From: Desulfobacter sp.
Lineage (GTDB): Bacteria; Desulfobacterota; Desulfobacteria; Desulfobacterales; Desulfobacteraceae
Length of the DNA stretch: 64,000 nucleotides
Reading direction: 5' to 3'
Assembly: GCA_028768545.1 (NCBI GenBank)
Contig: CP054838.1
Location: 1,419,501-1,483,500 of the forward strand
A program made the translations under genes and the position numbers. Under the pieces are notes generated by a model. It made no database searches and was not told the DNA's origin. It saw only the letters and a program-made list of their open reading frames with translations. Positions 1 through 9,382 of this stretch are shown piece after piece (within the stretch, counting starts at the first letter, position 1; each line of letters opens with the position of its first letter).

Positions 1-854
1 AGATCTCCGATAAGACCGCCTCGTCCAAGTTCAGCATCCCAGATCTGGTCCCTGAACCATGACATGGCAGGATGGCTGGTCCCTTGGGTTTTCTCCTGGG
101 GGGTCTTTGAGGTAAACAGCCGCCAGTCTCGTCTGTTGGACATGTGTTCAAACAGATCCTGTTTTTGAATCTTGTCCAGAAAATTTTTGATATGGGTCCG
201 AAGCCATTTCCAGTCCTTGTCTGCCAGGGGAATTTCTTTGGCATCTTTTTTGGAATACCCTTTTGCATTTCCCCGGAGAAAAACCTGGCCCCCCACCATA
301 CCCACCAGGGGGCGGTAGCCTAAGAGTTCTTCCCGATTTTCGCACCCATGGCCGCAGATCACGGCAATGCCGCCGGCCATGAATTCTCCGAAATAATCTC
401 CTGCAGACCCCAGCACCCATAGTTCAGGGGGATCAAACCGGGGATTCCGCTTGGTCATGGTCATGCCCCGGGCGCCAATGGATCCGCCCACAAAGACTTT
501 TCCCTGGGCCGCACCGTTCATGACCCCGTTGGAGGCGTTTCCATGGACAATGATCTGGGCGCCTGCATTGAGCCATCCAATATCGTCCGAGGCAGGTCCC
601 ATGATTTCAATTTCAGTGTTGGCGTTGCCCAAAGAGCCTGTACGCTGGCCTGAGTGGCCGATGATCCGGATTTGGGTTTTTTCTGTGCCTGCATCCCAGA
701 GCCGTCCGCCAATACCGTGCTGGCCAAATGCCTGGACCTCGAGTTTCCGGTTCCCCCGGCTGATATGCTGGTGGATGATCTCTTCAAGAACCCTGGAAGG
801 GATTCGTTTTTCGTCTCTTTTTCCTGCTATAAATATATAATCGCTTTTTTTCAT
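1..854 (-). CDS. Glutamate synthase GXGXG-domain subunit (partial, 3' end outside window)
   Basis: The minus-strand frame is open from an ATG at 854 to the window edge, giving 284 residues with no stop. A ribosome site (GGAGGC) lies just upstream. The protein shows the right-handed beta-helix style repeats of the glutamate synthase alpha-subunit C-terminal (GXGXG) domain: GQHGIGGRLWDAG, IIGHSGQRTGSLGNANTEIEIMG (split here by description), then a run of G-N-A and G-G motifs such as GVMNGAAQGKVFVGGSIGARG and MAGGIAVICGHG. In classical GltB this domain is fused C-terminal to the FMN domain; here it is a separate gene 12 bases downstream of the FMN-domain gene, as in archaeal-type glutamate synthases and the Glx/N-methylglutamate synthase family. 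It is structural, lining the ammonia-channel side of the enzyme. Which amide product is made cannot be decided from this subunit. Confidence 0.88.
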   Translation of the reverse strand, partial: MKKSDYIFIAGKRDEKRIPSRVLEEIIHQHISRGNRKLEVQAFGQHGIGGRLWDAGTEKTQIRIIGHSGQRTGSLGNANTEIEIMGPASDDIGWLNAGAQIIVHGNASNGVMNGAAQGKVFVGGSIGARGMTMTKRNPRFDPPELWVLGSAGDYFGEFMAGGIAVICGHGCENREELLGYRPLVGMVGGQVFLRGNAKGYSKKDAKEIPLADKDWKWLRTHIKNFLDKIQKQDLFEHMSNRRDWRLFTSKTPQEKTQGTSHPAMSWFRDQIWDAELGRGGLIGD

Positions 855-866
855 GGCAGCCTCCTT

Positions 867-2501
867 TTACACCACATACTTGATACTGAGGCGGTCAGCA
901 ATGGCTTTATCGTCAATCCCCAGGGCATCGGACATACCGATGGGCAGGGAGGTGGAGCGGCCTAATGGGGCCACAATCTTTTTAAGCTCCGTGTCAAAGG
1001 AGACAAAGAGATCCACAATGCGCTGGGCCACATCTTCCGGGTCCAGCCGTCTGTAAAGTCTTGGATCCTGGGAGGTGATGCCCTTGGGGCATATCCCTAA
1101 ATTGCAGACATTGCACCGGTCTTCTTCTGTTCCCACGCAGCCGGCCGCTGCCTGCATCACATATTTTCCGATCTGGACGCCCGAGGCGCCGAGCATGATC
1201 AAGGCTGCGGCATTGGCGGCGATATTGCCGTTTTTGCCGATACCCCCCCCGGCAAATATGGGCACTTCATTCTGCATGCCGATTTTGGTCAGGTTCAGAT
1301 AGTTGTCCCGAATGCAAGAGGCGATGGGATGTCCCATGTGATCCATGGATACGGAATAGGCCGCCCCTGTTCCCCCGTCTTCACCGTCAATGGCAAGGCC
1401 CGAGGCATAGTCGTTTCTGGTTAGGTTGTTGAGCACGGCCAAAGAGGTGGATGAGGCGGATATTTTCGGGTATACCGGCACCCTGAATCCCCAGGCCATG
1501 GACATGGACAAAATCATTTTGGCCACGGATTCTTCAATGGAATACTGGGTCTGGTGGGTGGGGGGAGAGGGCAGGCTCACGCCTGGGGGCACGCCCCGGA
1601 TGGCGGCAATGAGCTTATTGACCTTATGCCACATCAAGAGTCCGCCGTCCCCGGGTTTGGCACCCTGGCCGTATTTGATCTCAATGGCGCAGGGGTCTTC
1701 TTTCATATGGGGGATGGCATGGATGATCTCGTCCCAGCCAAAATAGCCCGAGGCAATCTGGAGGATGACATATTTTAAAAACCGGGAACGCAAAAGGCGC
1801 GGGGGGCATCCCCCTTCACCCGTGCACACGCGTACGGGCATGCCCATTTCCTCATTCAGGTAGGCCACTCCCATCTGAAGTCCCTCCCACATGGTGGGGG
1901 ACAGGGCACCAAATGACATCCCCCCGATGATGAGGGGATAGATCTCCCTGACCGGCGGGATCCAGCCCTTTGTCTTGAGCCGTTTCATGTTCTCACTCGG
2001 GGAGAGCACCCGCCCTAAAAGGGTTCGCATTTCAAACTCGTGGCGGCCGGCATCCAGGGCCGGGTCCGTGAGCATGGAGATCCGGGTGAACTTGATCCGG
2101 TCAAGCACTGAGCCCGAGGCATTCCGTCTGCCGCCGCGGCGGCGGGGAACACCCTTTTGATTGATATGAAATTTCATCCGGTCCAGGCCTGGGTTTTTCA
2201 CCGGGCGGATGGCATCGTTGGGGCAGGCCAGGGTGCACATGGCGCAGCCGATACAGGCATTTGCAACGGATGTTTTCTGGCGGATGCCGTAAAATTGATC
2301 ATATTGGTTGGACTGTTCAGCCCCCGGTTTGACAGATGTTTTGATGATCCGTTTCTGGAAGGTGACAAGTTCAATGGCTTTGACCGGACAAACTGCTGTA
2401 CACTGGCCGCAGAGGGTGCATCGGTCATTATTGTATTCGATCTGCCAGGGCAGATCATTCAGGCTTAAAGCGGAAGGTTCAAGGCTTGTGTTTGACGACA
2501 T
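867..2501 (-). CDS. Glutamate synthase FMN-domain subunit with N-terminal ferredoxin domain
   Basis: This is a 544-residue protein. The N-terminus carries two 4Fe-4S clusters (Cys28/31/34/38 and Cys83/86/89/93, the latter in ACIGCAMCTLACP), followed by the FMN-binding central domain of glutamate synthase. Recognisable motifs are GGMSFGALSP, YGQGAKPGDGG and DGEDGGTGAA, and near the C-terminus a cysteine cluster CNVCNLGICP matching the 3Fe-4S ligands of the family. The start at 2501 has a perfect AGGAGG seven bases upstream and overlaps the end of the amidotransferase gene by 37 bases. The enzyme is expected to reduce 2-iminoglutarate in the cytoplasm, using electrons delivered through the built-in ferredoxin domain. 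No separate NADPH-oxidising small subunit is visible, though one could lie beyond the left edge. Confidence 0.9.
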   Translation of the reverse strand: MSSNTSLEPSALSLNDLPWQIEYNNDRCTLCGQCTAVCPVKAIELVTFQKRIIKTSVKPGAEQSNQYDQFYGIRQKTSVANACIGCAMCTLACPNDAIRPVKNPGLDRMKFHINQKGVPRRRGGRRNASGSVLDRIKFTRISMLTDPALDAGRHEFEMRTLLGRVLSPSENMKRLKTKGWIPPVREIYPLIIGGMSFGALSPTMWEGLQMGVAYLNEEMGMPVRVCTGEGGCPPRLLRSRFLKYVILQIASGYFGWDEIIHAIPHMKEDPCAIEIKYGQGAKPGDGGLLMWHKVNKLIAAIRGVPPGVSLPSPPTHQTQYSIEESVAKMILSMSMAWGFRVPVYPKISASSTSLAVLNNLTRNDYASGLAIDGEDGGTGAAYSVSMDHMGHPIASCIRDNYLNLTKIGMQNEVPIFAGGGIGKNGNIAANAAALIMLGASGVQIGKYVMQAAAGCVGTEEDRCNVCNLGICPKGITSQDPRLYRRLDPEDVAQRIVDLFVSFDTELKKIVAPLGRSTSLPIGMSDALGIDDKAIADRLSIKYVV

Positions 2502-3595
2502 ATATCTACCTCCTGGCGTTCAGGGCTTACAATGGCTGTATCAAGGTGCATGGGTTGAATATCTTTGGACTTGTCCCGGTCCGGAAGCACGGCATCCAGG
2601 CCGCAGATTTCCGAGGAAAAACCATAGAGGCCGGGTTTACCGCCCACGACCCCGGGCCGCAGTTTTTTTCTGTCCTGAACCATGAACATGGAATGGTCGG
2701 GCAGGGTGCCGATGACGCAGTTAGGGCCGTCAATGATCAGGGGGCGGCAGCTTTTTTTCAAATGGGATAAAAACTCATGGTCCGGGTGGGCTTCAAGATC
2801 TTGTTGCTGAAGGGGGGTGATCACATGCTTGTATGCATCAATGCCCAAGTCCAGCTCTTCCATGGAATAGTGGAGGATGTGGGCAAAGACCTCGGAATCG
2901 GATTGGTAACCTGAATATCCCGGGATGTCCCTGGATGAGAGAAAGTCCTTGATGGGAATAAAGGCGGTATTTTCTCCGTTGGTCATGGTGCAATACCCCT
3001 TAATAAAAAAGGGATGGCAGGCATAGAGGTTAATGGCATAGTTGGTGTTCTGCCGTCCCTGTGCCATGATGACCCGGGCGTGCAGCTCTTTTCTGTCCAG
3101 GCCCAGATAGTCGGCCAGCTGCATGGGATCGCCGATCTCTTTGATCATAATGGTGTCCGGCCAAAAGGAAAAAACGATCATGTCCTTTTTTTCTTCTCCC
3201 ATTTCCCTGATTTTAAGACGGATTTTCAATAGCCTGTCTGCCAGTTCTTCCGGGTCCAGATTTTCCCAGCCTTCGGGCAGTTCATAGGCGCGGATCAGAT
3301 AAAGATCGCGTTTTGGAATACCTTTTGCCCCCTGCTTTGGGGGTTTTAAAGAGATTTTATATTTGGTTAAAAACCCTTTGTCCATCATGAACAGGTCCAG
3401 GCGACGGATTCCTTCTTCGCTGAAAATACCCGAAAGAATCGGGGCATCTTTCATCTCTTCAAAGGGCTCGCCAAGATCCTGAAGCAGCAGGCCCACCCCG
3501 GAACCGTCATGCCCCTCTTTCATTACGTCCAGGGCTTTGATGGCCAACATGGGGGATACGGGATCCTTGCTGGTAAGTGCAAACAGACGACACAT
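2465..3595 (-). CDS. Class II glutamine amidotransferase subunit of glutamate synthase-like enzyme
   Basis: A 376-residue class II (Ntn) glutamine amidotransferase. I place the start at 3595 because AGGAG sits at the right distance and because the protein then begins Met-Cys-Arg-Leu-Phe: the cysteine becomes the N-terminal nucleophile after Met removal, as the family requires. The open frame extends upstream to 3736, but a start there would bury the catalytic Cys at residue 49 and is rejected. The rest shows family-like segments (HDGSGVGLLLQD, YSGYQSDSEVFAH). It would hydrolyse glutamine and pass ammonia to the FMN-domain subunit. First gene of a three-gene operon (amidotransferase, ferredoxin-FMN domain, GXGXG domain). 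An inverted repeat at 3840-3870 lies upstream. Confidence 0.87.
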   Translation of the reverse strand: MCRLFALTSKDPVSPMLAIKALDVMKEGHDGSGVGLLLQDLGEPFEEMKDAPILSGIFSEEGIRRLDLFMMDKGFLTKYKISLKPPKQGAKGIPKRDLYLIRAYELPEGWENLDPEELADRLLKIRLKIREMGEEKKDMIVFSFWPDTIMIKEIGDPMQLADYLGLDRKELHARVIMAQGRQNTNYAINLYACHPFFIKGYCTMTNGENTAFIPIKDFLSSRDIPGYSGYQSDSEVFAHILHYSMEELDLGIDAYKHVITPLQQQDLEAHPDHEFLSHLKKSCRPLIIDGPNCVIGTLPDHSMFMVQDRKKLRPGVVGGKPGLYGFSSEICGLDAVLPDRDKSKDIQPMHLDTAIVSPERQEVDICRQTQALNLPL

Positions 3596-3924
3596 ATATA
3601 CACTCCTAAAATCTTTGTAAACAAGTTGCAGCTGCCGTTGTCCCAATCTGGTAAAAAAGGGGTCGGCGGCACAGCCCAGGGGCTGCTGACAAAATTTCGA
3701 ACTTTCAAGTGTAAAGACAGAGTCCTGCCCTGTCAATCATTTTTATTGTTTTTCAGGGGGTTAGGTGTAGAATCGAACCTAAAGGTGGTTTTGTAAATCT
3801 TAAAATTTGCCCCATAAAATTAGGGATTCCCTGGAAATACATATTTATGTTTTGTGAAATCATAAATATGCAAGAGAATCTTAAGGTCCGGGGATGATGT
3901 AATTTTATTAAAAATTATTTAAAT
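3596..3924. other. Intergenic region upstream of the glutamate synthase operon
   Basis: About 330 bases without a convincing gene. It should hold the promoter of the minus-strand glutamate synthase operon. Apart from the inverted repeat listed separately at 3840-3870, it is AT-rich and I see nothing further in it. Confidence 0.5.
3840..3870. promoter_or_regulatory. Inverted repeat upstream of glutamate synthase operon, possible operator
   Basis: CATATTTATG and CATAAATATG form a perfect 10-base inverted repeat separated by 11 bases, about 245 bases upstream of the amidotransferase start. Symmetry and location are seen; a regulatory role is inferred. It could equally be the foot of a transcript hairpin downstream of the acyltransferase gene. 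Confidence 0.35.
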
Positions 3925-4503
3925 TTACTCAGACTGAACTCCCATGGGTATGGAAAATCCAGCATTTTTATAAAGTTTTTGGATTTTAACAAGGTCCTGT
4001 TCAAGGGTCGGGCCTGGATGAATTTTTCCCAGCCACCGGGTTTTTTTTGCATTATTGTCCAGGTACCAGCAGATGATGGGAATATCTGCGCCCTTGGCAA
4101 TATACCAGAACCCGGTTTTAATGGCAGCGACATTTTTCCTGGTTCCTTCGGGGACCAGGGCCACGACCAGTTCCTGTCGCTGATTAAACTCATAAACAAC
4201 GCTGTCCACAAATCCATGGGCCTTGTCACGCTTTACCGGCATTCCCCCAAGGCTTTTGAGCAACAGGGACATGGGGAAAAAAAACCAGGAGGACTTGACC
4301 AAAAGCCGTGCATTGACCCGGGCAAGCTTGATATAGGTCAGGGCGCGTACCGTATCCATATTGGCAGTGTGGGGAAACCCGATGACCACGGCTTTTTTTT
4401 CCCAATAGGGAGGCAAGGGCTCATAGGTCCAACCCATGAGAAAATAGACCAGTTTTCCTGTCCAGCTGAGGATGAGTGGAAATGGATTAGTGATGGTGGC
4501 CAC
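3925..4503 (-). CDS. PlsC-like acyltransferase
   Basis: A 192-residue protein of the 1-acylglycerol-3-phosphate acyltransferase superfamily. The catalytic HX4D motif is present (His45, Asp50 in FPHTANMD), as is the substrate-binding block PEGTRKNVAAIKTGF followed by a hydrophobic strand. It has a hydrophobic N-terminal segment and should act at the inner membrane face. I chose the GTG at 4503, preceded by GAGGGCGG; it overlaps the end of the upstream DNMC gene by 17 bases. The open frame runs to an ATG at 4620, but that reading is an out-of-frame overlap with the DNMC gene. An ATG at residue 24 is another possible start. Substrate is not predictable; the short form resembles the small acyltransferases often found in Desulfobacterota rather than canonical PlsC. 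Confidence 0.75.
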   Translation of the reverse strand: MATITNPFPLILSWTGKLVYFLMGWTYEPLPPYWEKKAVVIGFPHTANMDTVRALTYIKLARVNARLLVKSSWFFFPMSLLLKSLGGMPVKRDKAHGFVDSVVYEFNQRQELVVALVPEGTRKNVAAIKTGFWYIAKGADIPIICWYLDNNAKKTRWLGKIHPGPTLEQDLVKIQKLYKNAGFSIPMGVQSE

Positions 4504-4876
4504 ACCCGCCCTCTTTTTTATTCTTTTTTTCCTGGCATAGGTCAAACATGTGGAAGAGTTTGAGTTCTCCTTTTTCATACAGGTCCAGGTTCTGGGCCAC
4601 AGTCTCGGCTTGAGCTGCATATATTTTGATGCCTTCGCCGTGGAGTCCCCGCTGGGATCCGTCCCCGATACATTTTGTGACCACGGCCGTGACCCCTGAA
4701 TCTTTGTCTATGAACTTTGTCTTGCAGGAGGTTGCGCCTGCGGCTTTTTTATTGGCGATCACCTGGATGTCACGGGTGTCCATATCCACAATCATGAATG
4801 CCTTTGCAACGCCGAAATGCTCGTTGACCCGGCTTTGAATCCCCTTATCTTCCTCGACTGGAAATGCAATTTTCAT
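4487..4876 (-). CDS. NifX/NifB-type dinitrogenase iron-molybdenum cofactor-binding family protein
   Basis: A 129-residue protein starting MKIAFPVEEDKG, with HFGVAKAF, the typical beginning of the DNMC (NifX-NafY-NifB C-terminal) family. An AAGGAGG lies directly upstream of the ATG at 4876. The C-terminus is rich in Lys, Gly, Cys and His (GGCGHHH), a plausible metal-binding tail. Small stand-alone members are common in sulfate reducers and Archaea, often near Mrp/ParA-type ATPases; none is beside it here, so no specific cofactor pathway can be claimed. It probably forms a two-gene unit with the acyltransferase, whose start overlaps its stop. Confidence 0.82.
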   Translation of the reverse strand: MKIAFPVEEDKGIQSRVNEHFGVAKAFMIVDMDTRDIQVIANKKAAGATSCKTKFIDKDSGVTAVVTKCIGDGSQRGLHGEGIKIYAAQAETVAQNLDLYEKGELKLFHMFDLCQEKKNKKEGGCGHHH

Positions 4877-5215
4877 ATTTCCTCCTTAAACCTTATTTTA
4901 AATATCATATCTGAAACTTGACCATATGATAAGGCCTTAATTTCAACTTGCAAGGCGAATGAAAATTCGCATCTTTCACCAAAAGATTTATCGCTGGCGA
5001 ATTTTTGAAATTTACATGCCGTGGCCAGTGTGCTATTCTTTATCCCAGGGTTGATAGCCTAAAGGTCATAACGCAAAAAAAATGAGCTAAAAGATGAACA
5101 CGGTTGAATTCAGAGCCCTTGGGCTTATGCACTCAAACAGATTAACCTAAAAAAAATTCGTACGAAAATTAGCATTGCGGGGATTTTTTCCGGCTGGACA
5201 TTTTACAGGAGGGGT
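4877..5215. other. Intergenic region between divergent DNMC and chemoreceptor genes
   Basis: About 340 bases that should contain both divergent promoters. I see a good ribosome site just before 5216 (ACAGGAGGGGT) but no clear -24/-12 element, riboswitch or small gene. Confidence 0.5.
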
Positions 5216-7369
5216 ATGATGAAGCTCAAAATCGGAGCAAAAGTCAATCTTTTGGTCGTTCTTGCCTTAATTCTGGTGGGCGGTGTGTCTCTGTTTTTTT
5301 CCATTTCTGCATTAAAGGGAGAAGGTGAACTTGCCGTCCAACAATACAGCACAGACATGATGAAGGAAAAGCGCTTTCAGATCCGGGATCTGGTCAATTC
5401 CGCCTTTACCATTGCCAAAGAGCGGTTGGATGCCTCCATGGACAAGGATGCCATTCGAAAGGAATACGGGGATCAGGTTATGGCTGCGGTGAACCAGGCG
5501 GTTGCCGTGTTTGAGGCCATGGACGATGGGGCGTATACAGATTTTACAGAACAGAAAGAAGCTGCCATTGCCATTATTGACAAGATGCGCTGGGGAACTG
5601 ACGGGAAAGGGTATTTCTGGATTCAGGATACAGACGGTCTCATGGTCCACCACCCCATTAAACCCGCCTTGAATAAGAAAAATCTTTTGGGAATGAAGGA
5701 TCCGGACGGAAAGCTTTTTTTCAAAGAAATGGATCGGGTTGCCAAAGAACAAACGGCCGGGTTTGTGGATTATAAATGGCCAAAGCCCGGGTTTGAAAAG
5801 CCCCAGGACAAGATATCCTATGTCAAGCTGTACAAACCCTGGAATTGGATTATCGGCACCGGGGTATACCTTGAATCCACTGAAGAGCAGGCCCAGGCAA
5901 ATGCCCTGAGAAGCATCGGTTCCATCCGTTACGGCGAAAAGGGCGCAGGTTATTTTTTCATCTATGATTCCAAGGGCAAGTGTATCCTTTTGCCGCCAAA
6001 ACCCGAGCGCCAGGGGAAAAATTTTTGGGATCTTCAGGACGCCAAAGGCAATTATTTGATCCGGGATCTGGTCAAGGCGGGCAACTCAGCACCTGAAGGG
6101 GGATTTTTCAAGTACTATTTTCCCAAACCAGGTTCTGATGCGGATTTGGCCAAGACCTCTTTTATCCGAAAACTCGGGCCCTGGGACTGGTACGTGGGCA
6201 CAGGGATTTATACCGATGATATAGACGCGGTGGTGGCCAAAGAAAAGCAGATGATAGAGGCCTTTATCTCGGGCGCCATCATGAAGACCAGCCTTGCCAT
6301 TTTGGGTAGTATCATTTTTTCTCTGGCGGTCTCCTATTTTGTCATTGCAAAGGGGGTGGTGGGTCCCATCCGGCGCATTATTGATATGCTCAAGGATATC
6401 GCCCATGGAGAGGGGGATTTGACCCGCCGGATTACAGACACCTCCGGGGATGAAACCCAGGAGCTGGCCGAATATTTTAATATGTTTGTGGAAAATGTTC
6501 AGTCCATGATTTCAAGGATCAAGGGAGATACTGAAACCTTGACCGGATCCTCTTCTGAACTTGCCTTGCTTTCCGACCAGATGAATTTATCCGCCACAGA
6601 TACCTCGGGCCGGTCGGAATCCGTGGCTGCAGCTTCCGAAGAGATGAGCACCAACATGAACTCCATGGCCGCGGCCATGGAAGAGGCTTCCACCAATATC
6701 AATATGGTGTCGGCAGCTGCCGAAGAGATGACGGCCACCATTACGGAAATTGCACAGAATGCGGAAAATGCCCGCCAGATCACCACAGATGCGGTGGGAC
6801 AGGCTGAACATGCCACGACCTAGGTGGATGAACTCGGGGTCTCTGCCAAAGAGATTTTTACGGTGGTGGAAACCATTACCGATATTTCTTCCCAGGTCAA
6901 CCTTCTGGCCCTGAATGCGACCATTGAGGCGGCCCGGGCAGGGGACGCAGGTAAAGGCTTTGCCGTGGTGGCCAATGAAATCAAGGATCTGGCCAGTCAG
7001 ACAGCGGAAGCCTCCAATGCGATCAAAGAAAAGGTCTCGGGCATCCAGGCCTCCACCCAAGGGACGATTACAGAGATTTTATCCATTACCAAAGTGGTTT
7101 CGGAGATCAATGAGATTGTGTCCACCATTGCCGCGGCCGTGGAAGAACAGTCCGCCACCACAGGGGAAATTGCCGAAAACGTATCCCAGGCCTCTTTGGG
7201 GATTTCCGAGGTGAATGAGAACATTGCCCAGGGGGCGTCCGCCTCCCAGGGTGTCTCCCAGGACGTGGCCCAGGTCACCGATGCCGCAGCAAAGATTGCC
7301 GATTCAAGCGCCCAGGTCAAGAACAGGGCCAATTCCCTGTCCGAGATGATGGCCAAGTTTAAGGTCTGA
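5216..7369 (+). pseudogene. Methyl-accepting chemotaxis protein with double Cache-type sensor, interrupted by in-frame TAG
   Basis: The frame continues over 718 codons from ATG 5216 to TGA 7369 with a single TAG at 6821-6823 (codon 536). The first part has a membrane segment near residues 9-30, two Cache-type sensor units (GTDGKGYFWIQDTDG and GEKGAGYFFIYDSKG, each followed by a P/W-rich block ending in DWYVGTGIY or NWIIGTGVY), a second membrane segment near 360-385, HAMP and the start of the signalling coiled coil. After the TAG the same frame gives the conserved hairpin tip ([34 protein letters not shown], spread over 6898-6996) and the C-terminal helix. No frameshift or deletion is needed, so one substitution explains it. 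If TAG stops translation the receptor lacks its CheA/CheW-binding tip and is dead. Readthrough, suppression or sequencing error are the alternatives. Confidence 0.85.
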
Positions 7370-7409
7370 TGGGAGATTTTCAGAGCCTGAATTTAGGGCT
7401 GTTTTTGCC

Positions 7410-7504
7410 TCATCTGCTGGGTTAGAATCCGTTCGCAGTATAGGAACGACAGCGTCCCGGCCCTTGCCGCTAAGGCAAAATTGTTTTGCGAAATATCCAG
7501 GATA
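7410..7504. repeat. Dispersed intergenic repeat, copy 1 (diverged)
   Basis: This shares a roughly 95-base pattern with 17318-17432 and 21893-22015: CGTTCGCAGTA, then a gap, then GCCCTTGCCGCTAAGGCAAAAT followed by GCGAAATAT. It is the most diverged of the three. It lies downstream of the chemoreceptor gene and upstream of the convergent acyl-CoA ligase stop. Confidence 0.6.
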
Positions 7505-7594
7505 GCCGGCAATGAATTTTAAATTAAAAATAGGCGGCAGCCCCCGGGCTGCCGCCTTGAATTAAAGCAACCCCTTTAAATTTTTCAAAAGCGT

Positions 7595-9382
7595 TTAGGT
7601 GTAAAGGGTTTCAATTTTTTCTTCGTAATTGTCTATGATGATATTCTTTTTGAGTTTGAATGTCGGGGTCATCATATTGTTTTCAATGGTGAACTCCGGC
7701 ACCAGGGCCACCTTTTTAATGGTTTCAAAGGAGGCCAGTTCCTGGTTCCTGTCTGCCACTTCTTTATCAATTAAATCCTTGATTTTCGGTTGGGTCAGCA
7801 GATCTGCATAGCTTGAATGGGGGATCTGGTTATCCCGGGCATAGGCGGTTATGTTTTCTTCGTCCAGGGTGGCCACGGCAGACAAATACTTGCGTTTGTC
7901 TCCCACCACGCAGAACTGGTTGATGTATTTGGAGGTCACCATGATCCCCTCAATTCGGGAGGGTGCAATGTTTTTACCGCCGGCAGTGATGATGAGGTCT
8001 TTTTTTCTCCCGGTGATTTTGAGTACATTGTTTTTGTCAATGGATCCTAAATCACCGGTTTTAAGCCACCCGTCTTCGGTAAAGTTGTCTTGGGTTTCAT
8101 CGGGCATTTTATAGTACTCTTTCATCACGTTCCTGCCCTTGAACAGCACCTCTCCGTCGTCGGTGATCTTATGGAAAATGCCTGCCCCGGGAGGGCCGAC
8201 CACGCCGAAATCATAGTCATCAATGCGGTTGACATTGGAAAAAGAGGTGTTTTCGGTCATGCCCAGGCCTTCCAGGATAAGCAGGCCTGCGCCATGGAAA
8301 AATCTTGCAATTTCAGGGTTGAGCGGCGCTGCCCCTGAAATGCACCATTTTACATTGCCGCCCAGGGCGTTTTGGATTTTTGAAAAGATGAGCTTGTTGG
8401 CAATTTTGTATTTGAGGGAAAGACCTGCTGGAATGGGTTTTTTGGCCACCTTGAGTTGGCTGACCTCGGCACCCACGGCGCAGACCCAGTTAAAGAGCTT
8501 TAAGGCCAGGCCGCCCTTGGCCTCCACCCCGGAGATGATTTTGGTATGGATTTTCTCAAACACCTTGGGCACGGAGATGAACCAATGGGGGGAGGCAAGC
8601 CCGAAATCGTTCAGCAGGGTGTTGATGCTCCTGGCAAAGGAGGTCCGGTTTCCTGTCCTGACCCCTGTATAACAGCAGGTCCTGGCAAAGACATGGGCCA
8701 GGGGAAGAAATAAAAACATATCTTCGCCGTCAAAAAATTTTCCGCTCTGGTAGACGGACTGGCAGGTGTAGGTCAGGTTGTCATGGGTGAGAACCACGCC
8801 TTTGGGCACGCCTGTGGTACCGGAGGTGTAAACCAGTCCGGCGGTATCTTTGGCCGTCACCTTTTGGGTCCGGGCCTGAAATACCCCTTCATCAATCCCC
8901 TTGCCCAGGTCTAAGAATTCATCATAGGTAATGACCCAGTCGTCATTTTTATACTCCCCGTTAAAGAGGATCACTTTTCTGATGTTTGGGATCTCTTGTC
9001 TGATTTCCAGAAGCTTGTCCAGCTGGTCCAGGTTTTCGGCAAAGACCAGCACTGCATCTGAATGGTTGATGATATATTGGCAGTCCTGGGGCAGATTGGA
9101 TTGATAGATGCCCACGGTGCCGACACCCACGCTCATATTCCCAACATCGGTCAGGACCCATCTATAGCAGGTATAGCTTAATATATTGACCTTGTCCCCA
9201 TGGTCTAGTCCCAGGGCAATTAAACTTTTGGAAACCGATTTAACCTGGTCGTAAAATTCCTGCCAGGTAACGGATGAGGCTTTTCCATTTTCATCAAACC
9301 ATCGATAGGCGGGTGATTTTGCATATTGATCAACGGTTTCACTGAGCATTTGATGAAAATTGGCATAATCCTTAAACTGCAT
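7595..9382 (-). CDS. Long-chain fatty-acid--CoA ligase (AMP-forming)
   Basis: A 595-residue AMP-forming ligase of the long-chain FAA1/FadD15 type. Visible motifs: the P-loop YTSGTTGVPKGVVLTHDN, the adenylate-binding GLGMTENT, the hinge region WLKTGDLGSI, and ITAGGKNIAPSRIE near the C-terminus. It activates fatty acids to acyl-CoA with ATP. The start at 9382 is set by AGGAGG four bases upstream; the open frame continues to 9421 without a better ribosome site. It is divergent from the TetR-RND operon, and the palindrome at 9624-9642 between them could co-regulate it. Convergent neighbour is the chemoreceptor. Confidence 0.92.
   Translation of the reverse strand: MQFKDYANFHQMLSETVDQYAKSPAYRWFDENGKASSVTWQEFYDQVKSVSKSLIALGLDHGDKVNILSYTCYRWVLTDVGNMSVGVGTVGIYQSNLPQDCQYIINHSDAVLVFAENLDQLDKLLEIRQEIPNIRKVILFNGEYKNDDWVITYDEFLDLGKGIDEGVFQARTQKVTAKDTAGLVYTSGTTGVPKGVVLTHDNLTYTCQSVYQSGKFFDGEDMFLFLPLAHVFARTCCYTGVRTGNRTSFARSINTLLNDFGLASPHWFISVPKVFEKIHTKIISGVEAKGGLALKLFNWVCAVGAEVSQLKVAKKPIPAGLSLKYKIANKLIFSKIQNALGGNVKWCISGAAPLNPEIARFFHGAGLLILEGLGMTENTSFSNVNRIDDYDFGVVGPPGAGIFHKITDDGEVLFKGRNVMKEYYKMPDETQDNFTEDGWLKTGDLGSIDKNNVLKITGRKKDLIITAGGKNIAPSRIEGIMVTSKYINQFCVVGDKRKYLSAVATLDEENITAYARDNQIPHSSYADLLTQPKIKDLIDKEVADRNQELASFETIKKVALVPEFTIENNMMTPTFKLKKNIIIDNYEEKIETLYT

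Noticed and set aside
3979..4563. 194-codon plus-strand frame
   Set aside because: Antisense to the acyltransferase, which has HX4D and PEGTR motifs; no family resemblance in the antisense frame.
4877..5215. Possible -24/-12 promoter (TGGCCAGTGTGCT near 5024)
   Set aside because: Spacing between GG and GC is two bases too short for sigma-54.
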